Source: Gemmatimonadota bacterium
GTDB lineage: Bacteria; Gemmatimonadota; Gemmatimonadetes; Gemmatimonadales; Gemmatimonadaceae
Direction of reading: 5' to 3'
Assembly: GCA_031127185.1 (NCBI GenBank)
Contig: JARIET010000069.1
Location: 1-11,084, forward strand
Length of the DNA stretch: 11,084 bases
This document shows, piece after piece, positions 6,206 through 11,084 of this stretch. Below the pieces are notes generated by a model. It saw nothing but the letters and a program-made list of their open reading frames with translations. It did not search any database and had not been told where the DNA came from. Numbering within the stretch: the stretch's first letter is position 1; each line of letters begins with the position of its first letter. Made by a program: the position numbers and the translations under genes.

Positions 6206-7096
6206 CTACTGGATTCGCCGCGCCTGCTTTGACGCGAGCGGGGTGAACGCCGACGGTGCAAATATTCGCGCAAGCGCCTCGATGCCATCGACCATGCGGA
6301 GCCCGGGTCGGCTTGTCAGGGCGTTCGCATCGATGGCCCACACTTCCTTCGTAGCAAGGGACGGCAGTATCGCACACAGTCGCCGTGCTTCCAACTCGGC
6401 GCGGTCGAGCCCAAATCCGCATGGCGCCACGATCACCAACTGAGGATCCGCCTGCTCGAGGGCAGCTGCGCTGATCACGCGGGACACAGCACCCGCAGTG
6501 CCCAGTACGTCGACGCCACCCGCCCGCTTCACCTGCTCGGGAACCCAGTGCCCGGCACAAAACAGCGGGTCGGTCCACTCCAGCACAGCGACACGCGGCC
6601 GCGGTGCTCGCGCCGCCTTGAGTGTCTCATGCACGCGCCGAATGCGAACCCGCAGGCCACTGATCAGTTCGTATGCCTCATCGCGCGTGTCGATCGCGTC
6701 GCCGATGGCCGCGATGTCGGCCAGAATGGCGTCCACGGTTCCACCGGAGATGGAGAGCACCCGCGGTGGTGATGGAAGCGCTGCCGCAAGCCGGTGCACT
6801 GCCGCCTCGCTGACCGCGCAGACTTCGCAGAGCCCCTGCGTAATGACCAGGTCGGGAGCGAGCCGGGTCAGCAGCGCCTCATCGAGTGAGTACAGCGCGC
6901 TGCCGGATTCCGTGATCTCCCGGACGTCGTTGTCGATCGATGCGCTCGGCCCATCGGCGTCGATCACACAACGGGTGACGGCAGCGACCCCGGCGGGCGC
7001 ACTGTCGCACGAATGCGAAACTCCCACCAGTTGCGCGCCAGCGCCGAGAGCGACGACGGTGTCCGTCGCACCGGGGAGGAGGGAGACGATGCGCAC
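6206..7096 (-). CDS. BtuF-like cobalamin-binding protein, without signal peptide
   Basis: The 296-aa product belongs to the periplasmic-binding-protein fold of PF01497 (BtuF/FecB type). It opens directly with MRIVSLLPGATD, the classic start of the cytosolic cobalamin-binding subgroup, with no export signal. Family blocks include ITQGLCEVCAVSE (85-97), EWTDPLFCAGHWVPE (173-187) and SRPGLRMVDGIEALARIFAP (262-281). The Cys-rich QGLCEVC and the FCAGHW blocks are what set this subgroup apart from exported BtuF. Its members are thought to bind corrinoids, but their physiological role is less clear than that of BtuF. No BtuC, BtuD or TonB-receptor gene is in the window. The start is GTG 7094-7096 and has no obvious Shine-Dalgarno sequence. 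The gene converges with the TauE-like gene, with only 17 nt between the stops and no visible terminator. It lies 94 nt after the amidohydrolase gene. Confidence 0.9.
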   Translation of the reverse strand: MRIVSLLPGATDTVVALGAGAQLVGVSHSCDSAPAGVAAVTRCVIDADGPSASIDNDVREITESGSALYSLDEALLTRLAPDLVITQGLCEVCAVSEAAVHRLAAALPSPPRVLSISGGTVDAILADIAAIGDAIDTRDEAYELISGLRVRIRRVHETLKAARAPRPRVAVLEWTDPLFCAGHWVPEQVKRAGGVDVLGTAGAVSRVISAAALEQADPQLVIVAPCGFGLDRAELEARRLCAILPSLATKEVWAIDANALTSRPGLRMVDGIEALARIFAPSAFTPLASKQARRIQ

Positions 7097-7127
7097 GTGA
7101 TGAATGACAACAGCGCGAGAGCGGTGC

Positions 7128-7176
7128 GCAGTTTGCAGTTTGCCGAACTCCGCCTACCGCGAACCGCAGACCGCCA
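7128..7176. repeat. Degenerate 7-bp tandem repeat, seven units
   Basis: In the 94-nt gap between the amidohydrolase stop and the BtuF-like start, seven successive 7-base units begin at 7128, 7135, 7142, 7149, 7156, 7163 and 7170. All seven have C at position 2 and G at position 4, with A or C between. The first two are identical (GCAGTTT) and three later ones share ACCGC. The core on the plus strand is thus near RCCGCNN, drifting at the left to GCAGTTT. The phase breaks after 7176. Nothing in the gap looks like a promoter or terminator on its own. The repeat could be slippage debris, or a binding array. Confidence 0.5.
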
Positions 7177-7190
7177 TCTCGCAGTTGCCG

Positions 7191-8915
7191 TTACGGCACT
7201 CGGTTCTCGTACACTGCTTTCCCACCCACCCATGTCGACAGCACCCGCGTAGCCAGCACCAGCGATGCGGGCACGCGCATGATGTCCTGATCCAGCACGG
7301 TGAAGTCGGCGTATTTGCCAGGTGAGAGCGACCCCAGTTCGTTTTCCTGGAAGCCCGCGTAGGCCGGCCAGATCGTCATCGACTTGAGCGCTTCCTCACG
7401 CGTCATCGCCTGCTCGGGGTACCAGCCCCCGGCCGGCCAACCGTCGGCGTCCTGTCGCGCGATCGCCGCGTGGAATGAGATCAACGGGTTCACGAACTCC
7501 ACCGGAAAATCGCTTCCATTGGGAATCACGACGCCCGTGTTGAGCAGCGACCGCCAGGCGTACGCACCCGGCAGACGGTGCGTGCCGAGTCGCGCGCCAG
7601 CCCAGTACATATCGCTCGTCTGGTGGCTCGCCTGCATCGACGGGATCACGCCGAGCCGGGCGAAACGCGGGATGTCGGCGTAGTTGATGATCTGCGCGTG
7701 TTCGACGCGGAACCGGTGGTCTGCCACCGGCACTTGCTTCAGTGCAGCCTCGAACGCGTCGAGCGTGACGCGATTGCCGCGGTCGCCAATGGCATGTGCG
7801 TTGACCTGCCAGCCGGCTCGGAGCGCCTTCACCGAAATCGATTCAATGAACTTCGGATCACTCACCAGCAAACCGGTGTTCTTTGCGTCGTCGCTGTATG
7901 GATCGAGGAGCGCGGCGCCGCGCGAGCCGAGCGCGCCGTCGGAGTAGAGCTTGATGCTGCGTACCCAGAGCGTGCCGCCATTGATCCCGCTCCTGGGGCC
8001 GGCGGCAATCAGCTGGTCGAGGGCCGCGCTCTCGGCGCGTCCGCCGGACACCATCGCATAGAGGCGGAAGTTCATTTGCCCCGCCTTGCCAAGTTCATCA
8101 TAGATACTGAGCACTTCGGCACTTGATCCGGCGTCATGCACGCCGGTGAGTCCCCATTTCTGTGCGTCCGCAATCGCCGCGACCACATTCCGCTTCACTT
8201 CATCGCGCGAGAGCGGTGGAACAACGCGACTCACGAGGCCCATCGCGTTGTCAATGAATACGCCCGTCGGGTTCCCGTTTGCGTCCCGCATGATCTGGCC
8301 GCCCTCGGGGTCTTTCGTCGCGGCCGTGATGCCGGCCAGTTCCATCGCCTTCTTGTTCGCGTAGCTCGCGTGGCCGTCAATGCGTGTCAGCACGACCGGA
8401 TTGTTCGGCATCGCAGCCGAGAGTTTTTCGTGCGACGGAAAGGCCGTGTTGCCCCAGCGATTCTGGTCCCAGCCTCGCCCAATGATCCACTGGCCGGCCG
8501 GGCGCCCCTGTGCCTTGGCCGTCACGCGCGCAACGACATCCTCCACGCTAGTCGAGCCGACAAGGTCGACGTTGGCCAGTGCCGACCCGAGGTTTGCCAC
8601 GTGGCCGTGGGCGTCGACCATTCCGGGAATGACCGTGCGGCCGCCCAGGTCAATCACGCGCGTATTGGCGCCGCGCAGGACCATCGCGCCGCGCTGGTCG
8701 CCGACGAAGGCCACGCGCCCACCGCGCACGGCCATGGCGCTCACGACCGGGCGTGAATCGTCCACCGTATAGATGCGCGCATTGGTGACAATCAGGTCGG
8801 CAGGGGCCTGTGTCGGTTGCTGGGCGTGCACGGCTGGCACCCCCATTGCGGCGGCTGCCAGGAGGGCGCTGAATGCGCGCACGGCGCGCCTGCGGTCAAA
8901 CGAAATACGGGTCAT
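7191..8915 (-). CDS. Secreted amidohydrolase, YtcJ-like (amidohydrolase family 3)
   Basis: The 574-aa product has an N-terminal signal (FDRRR, then a hydrophobic stretch at 12-29, with a likely cut after VHA at about residue 31), so it should be periplasmic or secreted. The amidohydrolase superfamily barrel is evident: PGMVDAHGHV (98-106) with metal ligands His103 and His105, IKLYSDGALGSRGA (321-334) containing Lys322, NAHAIGDRG (372-380) with His374, VEHAQ (404-408) with His406, and NGSDFPVE (466-473) with catalytic Asp469. The flanking strands (DLIVTNARIYTVD at the start, the GKYADFTVLDQD segment near the end) form the usual beta-sandwich. YtcJ-type enzymes hydrolyse C-N bonds in amides and formamides, but the natural substrate is usually unknown. 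ATG 8913-8915 overlaps the upstream TGA (ATGA) and has GGAG 5 nt upstream. It is the third gene of a tightly coupled set. Confidence 0.92.
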   Translation of the reverse strand: MTRISFDRRRAVRAFSALLAAAAMGVPAVHAQQPTQAPADLIVTNARIYTVDDSRPVVSAMAVRGGRVAFVGDQRGAMVLRGANTRVIDLGGRTVIPGMVDAHGHVANLGSALANVDLVGSTSVEDVVARVTAKAQGRPAGQWIIGRGWDQNRWGNTAFPSHEKLSAAMPNNPVVLTRIDGHASYANKKAMELAGITAATKDPEGGQIMRDANGNPTGVFIDNAMGLVSRVVPPLSRDEVKRNVVAAIADAQKWGLTGVHDAGSSAEVLSIYDELGKAGQMNFRLYAMVSGGRAESAALDQLIAAGPRSGINGGTLWVRSIKLYSDGALGSRGAALLDPYSDDAKNTGLLVSDPKFIESISVKALRAGWQVNAHAIGDRGNRVTLDAFEAALKQVPVADHRFRVEHAQIINYADIPRFARLGVIPSMQASHQTSDMYWAGARLGTHRLPGAYAWRSLLNTGVVIPNGSDFPVEFVNPLISFHAAIARQDADGWPAGGWYPEQAMTREEALKSMTIWPAYAGFQENELGSLSPGKYADFTVLDQDIMRVPASLVLATRVLSTWVGGKAVYENRVP

Positions 8916-9430
8916 TCCGGCTCCAGTGCGGCTGCGCCGCGAAGGTCTCGAACAATGGCAATCCCCGCGGTCTGGATGGCGACGTCTCCGACGTCCACCC
9001 CCTCGGGGAAGATGCGCGCGAGTGACAGCGCCATGAATCGGCCTGACGCGGACACTGCATCGCTCAGTCGCTGGCCGGACGCGGCGGGCACATAACCGCG
9101 GACGGTGCGACCTCCCAGCAGCACAAACTCCACGATATGCTCGTCCATCCCTGCGCTCGTCGTCGGCGCGACCTGCACCTTTCCGTCCGGGGCTGAGGCC
9201 ATCACGATATGGTCGCTGTGCACGATCAAGTGCCCTTCGGCGTCATCCGACTTCGTGCGGCGCGCCTGCATCAGGTTCATCCAGCCGGTGCGGGCGTTGA
9301 GGAATGCCACCAGTGACTGGCCGGCGCCGACCTTCACGGTGCCTTCGATCGCCGTCCCGTCACGCAGCAGAATCTGCAGCCGGCGGGCAATCGGTTGACG
9401 CGGACGGGTCGGGCGGCTGATTTCGCTCAT
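8912..9430 (-). CDS. Hypothetical protein of two tandem copies of one small domain, 172 aa
   Basis: This soluble protein has no signal peptide or membrane segment. It contains an internal duplication: residues about 20-80 (start LLRDGTAIEG, then VGAGQSLVAFLN) align with about 101-161 (start FVLLGGRTVRG, then PAASGQRLSDAV). Each copy has a strand, a DG/GG turn, a strand, a GQ-L-x-x-x-(L/V) helix-start motif, a WMNLM or FMALS strand, then an I/V-rich hairpin ending in IVMASA or AIVRD. The pattern recalls small beta-barrel/alpha domains of unknown function (possibly DUF6812-like, from memory and unverified). The protein is joined by ATGA overlaps to the M24 peptidase gene (upstream) and the amidohydrolase gene (downstream), and a GGAAGA ribosome binding sequence precedes its ATG. 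Its partners are exported but it is not. No function can be assigned. Confidence 0.88.
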   Translation of the reverse strand: MSEISRPTRPRQPIARRLQILLRDGTAIEGTVKVGAGQSLVAFLNARTGWMNLMQARRTKSDDAEGHLIVHSDHIVMASAPDGKVQVAPTTSAGMDEHIVEFVLLGGRTVRGYVPAASGQRLSDAVSASGRFMALSLARIFPEGVDVGDVAIQTAGIAIVRDLRGAAALEPE

Positions 9431-10938
9431 GGGCGGATCTTCCGGTAAGCCTCCACCATCGCGGCATCGCGGGCCGCGACTGTGGCGGGTTTGGCCATCT
9501 CACGCTCAATATCGGCTATCTCGCGCGGCGCGTCGGCGCTTACCCGATCGAACCCCGTGGCGGTCACCACGTAATCATCTTCGATCCGCACGCCAATGTC
9601 GGCGTACTTCTTGACTGCGGTCGCGAGTTTGGCTCTGTATGCGGCGTTGGCAGGCGTATCGGGAACGAGATCCACCGTGTTCGCCCGGACGTAAATCCCC
9701 GGTTCAATGGAAAACGCGCTTCCCTCGATCATCCCGCTGGGCGTGGTGTAGGCATCGGCGTCATGGACATCGAGCCCAATGGGGTGTCCAAGGCCGTGCA
9801 TGTAGAACAGCGACAGCTGTGAAACCTTGCGTCCTGGCCCGGCCTCGAAGGTGGCGCTCGGGCCCTCAATCAGTCCCACACGCGCCAGTCCCTCGCGCAG
9901 CACGGCGTTTGCGGAATCGGAGAGCTGGTTGAACCGCGCCCCAATCCTGATCTGACGCTCGGCGGCCTTCTGGGCAGCAAGCACGATCTCATAGATCGCG
10001 CGCTGTTCGGCGGAGAACGTGCCACTCACGGGCACGGTCCGCGTGATGTCGGCCGAGTATCCGCCGTAGAACGTGGACATATCCATGTTCACGACTTCGC
10101 CCGCCTGCATGTAGCGGTCATCGCGGTTGTAGTGGAGCGTGGTCGAGTTGGGCCCGGATCCGACGATCGACGGATAGCCCGGACGATCTCCGCCATTTCG
10201 GCGGAAGGTGTACTCGGCCAGCGCCTGAATCTCGAACTCGTTTACGCCCGGCTCGATGGCGCGCAGCGCTTCCGTATGCCCAGCGGCGCTGATCTTCGCG
10301 GCCATGCGAATCAGCTCCACTTCGGCGGGCGATTTTCGGCCGCGCAGCAGCAGCACATCTCGCGAGGCGTCGACCACACTGAGTGACTTGAACCGCTCCT
10401 TGATGTGGTCAACGAACTGGTCGTCCACGCTGCGGGGTGCCGCGTTCACCGGCACATCGGCGCCGGCGGTCGGCGCCGGCCGCGAGAGGTCGGCCACGAC
10501 CATCAGTCGCGCGGCGTCGGTCAGCACGGAGTCGAGTACGGCCCGAAGGCTACGCACATCGCGGCCTGCCATGCCCGTCTTGGGTTTGACCGCGTCCACG
10601 CCCAACCGTTCGCCGGTCCAGACTTCCTGGGCTGGATCCTTGGGCGGCACGAACAGCAGCGGCGTATCCCTGCCGTTCTTGCGCACGACAATGAGCGCAG
10701 AGCCGGGTTCAAGGAACCCGGTCAGATACCTGAAGTTGTACGCTTGAAAGAACGCCTCGTGGTTGAGGCCAGGTTCGCGGGCGCCGAGTGCCAGATAGAC
10801 ACCGTCGCCCAGCTTGGCCGTGAGCGCTGCGCGGCGCGCGGCGTACTCGGTTTCCGTAACCTGTGCGCTGAGCGCCGGCGGGGCGATGAGGATTGCGCCG
10901 GCAATTGCCAGTCGGGCAGAGCGTCGAATGAGATCCAA
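9427..10938 (-). CDS. Secreted Xaa-Pro aminopeptidase (M24B), TTG start
   Basis: The 503-aa product opens with a signal peptide (basic LIRRSAR, hydrophobic 10-22, likely cut after ALSA near residue 25), so it works outside the cytoplasm. An N-terminal creatinase-like domain (about 30-195) is followed by the M24 pita-bread catalytic domain (about 205-465). The five metal ligands map to Asp286 (NMDMST), Asp297 (SADITRT), His385 (MHGLGHPIGLD), Glu412 (SIEPGIYV) and Glu453 (VRIEDDYVV). His381 matches the second active-site His of E. coli PepP. Such enzymes remove the residue preceding a proline at peptide N-termini and use two divalent metals. The first in-frame start is TTG 10936-10938, with GAGGA 4 nt upstream; no ATG or GTG lies near the signal sequence. 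It heads a set of three overlapping genes. Usual bacterial PepP is about 440 aa; the extra length comes from the signal and C-terminal tail. Confidence 0.93.
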   Translation of the reverse strand: MDLIRRSARLAIAGAILIAPPALSAQVTETEYAARRAALTAKLGDGVYLALGAREPGLNHEAFFQAYNFRYLTGFLEPGSALIVVRKNGRDTPLLFVPPKDPAQEVWTGERLGVDAVKPKTGMAGRDVRSLRAVLDSVLTDAARLMVVADLSRPAPTAGADVPVNAAPRSVDDQFVDHIKERFKSLSVVDASRDVLLLRGRKSPAEVELIRMAAKISAAGHTEALRAIEPGVNEFEIQALAEYTFRRNGGDRPGYPSIVGSGPNSTTLHYNRDDRYMQAGEVVNMDMSTFYGGYSADITRTVPVSGTFSAEQRAIYEIVLAAQKAAERQIRIGARFNQLSDSANAVLREGLARVGLIEGPSATFEAGPGRKVSQLSLFYMHGLGHPIGLDVHDADAYTTPSGMIEGSAFSIEPGIYVRANTVDLVPDTPANAAYRAKLATAVKKYADIGVRIEDDYVVTATGFDRVSADAPREIADIEREMAKPATVAARDAAMVEAYRKIRP

Positions 10939-10995
10939 TTCGTCCTCGGGAAGTGTCGCTTTCGGCCAGCGGATGGCGGCGGCCGGGCGTAGAGT
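10939..10995 (-). promoter_or_regulatory. Short leader of the M24 peptidase gene
   Basis: This 57-nt gap precedes the TTG start of the peptidase and contains its ribosome binding sequence GAGGA (10943-10947). I see no convincing -35/-10 pair inside it. A weak TAGACT-like hexamer near the stop of the preceding frame could serve as a -10, otherwise transcription comes through from the gene to the right. Confidence 0.35.
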
Positions 10996-11084
10996 CTAAT
11001 GTAAGTGTCCCGGCGGTCGCGCTACCACAGTCGCCAGCTGCTTAGGCACCGAGAGGCGCCGTCCGGCATCAAACACCAGCGGAG
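10996..11084 (-). CDS. C-terminal tail of an unidentified gene, cut by the window edge
   Basis: A minus-strand frame enters from the right edge and ends at TAG 10996-10998, giving 28 residues beginning PLVFDAGRRLSVPKQLATV and ending in HLH. The composition looks protein-like and moderately hydrophobic, and the direction agrees with the downstream genes, with 57 nt to the peptidase start. Other frames here either stop early or give unlikely Trp/Cys- or Arg/His-rich sequence. It is too short to identify, and the reading frame choice is only fairly secure. Confidence 0.4.
   Translation of the reverse strand, partial: PLVFDAGRRLSVPKQLATVVARPPGHLH

Noticed and set aside
5808..6578. Minus-strand open frame of 256 codons
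   Set aside because: It runs antisense to the TauE-like gene and out of frame through the BtuF-like gene, with a His/Arg/Gly-rich product and no family features.
7187..7199. Small inverted repeat TGCCG/CGGCA around the amidohydrolase stop as a terminator
   Set aside because: The stem is 5 bp with a 3-nt loop and no following T-tract, too weak to call.
1..11084. CRISPR array, tRNA or rRNA gene, insertion sequence, phage or toxin-antitoxin genes
   Set aside because: No repeat-spacer pattern, RNA gene fold, transposase, terminal inverted repeat or paired small toxin-like ORF was seen on either strand.

Overview
This 11 kb window is GC-rich, densely coding bacterial chromosome with short or overlapping gene junctions and no mobile-element signature. 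The gene mix fits a Gemmatimonadota-like (or similar) Gram-negative heterotroph: secreted M28 and M24 peptidases, a lipoprotein aminopeptidase with a PDZ domain, a secreted YtcJ-type amidohydrolase, and a HEAT-repeat protein with a deltaproteobacteria/gemmatimonad-style N-terminal domain. The taxonomic guess rests on composition and gene content only.

Left arm (1-4275, all minus strand): a seven-gene co-directional run, read from high to low coordinates. It holds an M28-PDZ lipoprotein aminopeptidase, an alpha/beta hydrolase resembling proline iminopeptidase (S33), a 148-aa unknown protein, endonuclease III (nth), a cytosolic cyclophilin, a 53-aa single-pass membrane protein, and the N-terminus of a membrane protein cut by the window edge. 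Junctions are tight: a 4-nt GTGA overlap, an apparent 4-nt CTGA overlap at nth, and gaps of 8-45 nt, so one operon is likely.

Middle (4276-6188): a 97-bp divergent intergenic region, then two plus-strand genes. These are a 476-aa HEAT-repeat protein and a half-length TauE/SafE (TSUP) membrane protein whose ribosome binding site lies in a small GC-rich hairpin.

Right arm (6206-11084, all minus strand): reading from high to low coordinates, the C-terminal tail of an unidentified gene, a secreted Xaa-Pro aminopeptidase (M24B) starting at TTG, a 172-aa unknown protein built from two copies of one small domain, and a secreted amidohydrolase. Both junctions among the last three are ATGA overlaps. 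After a 94-nt spacer holding a degenerate 7-bp tandem repeat comes a BtuF-like cobalamin-binding protein without signal peptide.

Functionally the window leans to extracytoplasmic peptide and amide breakdown, with several proline-directed enzymes (S33-like, M24B, cyclophilin), next to housekeeping DNA repair. I see no CRISPR array, phage, toxin-antitoxin, biosynthetic cluster or RNA gene. The most unusual points are the apparent CTG start of nth, the duplicated-domain protein translationally coupled between two secreted hydrolases, and the heptamer repeat.
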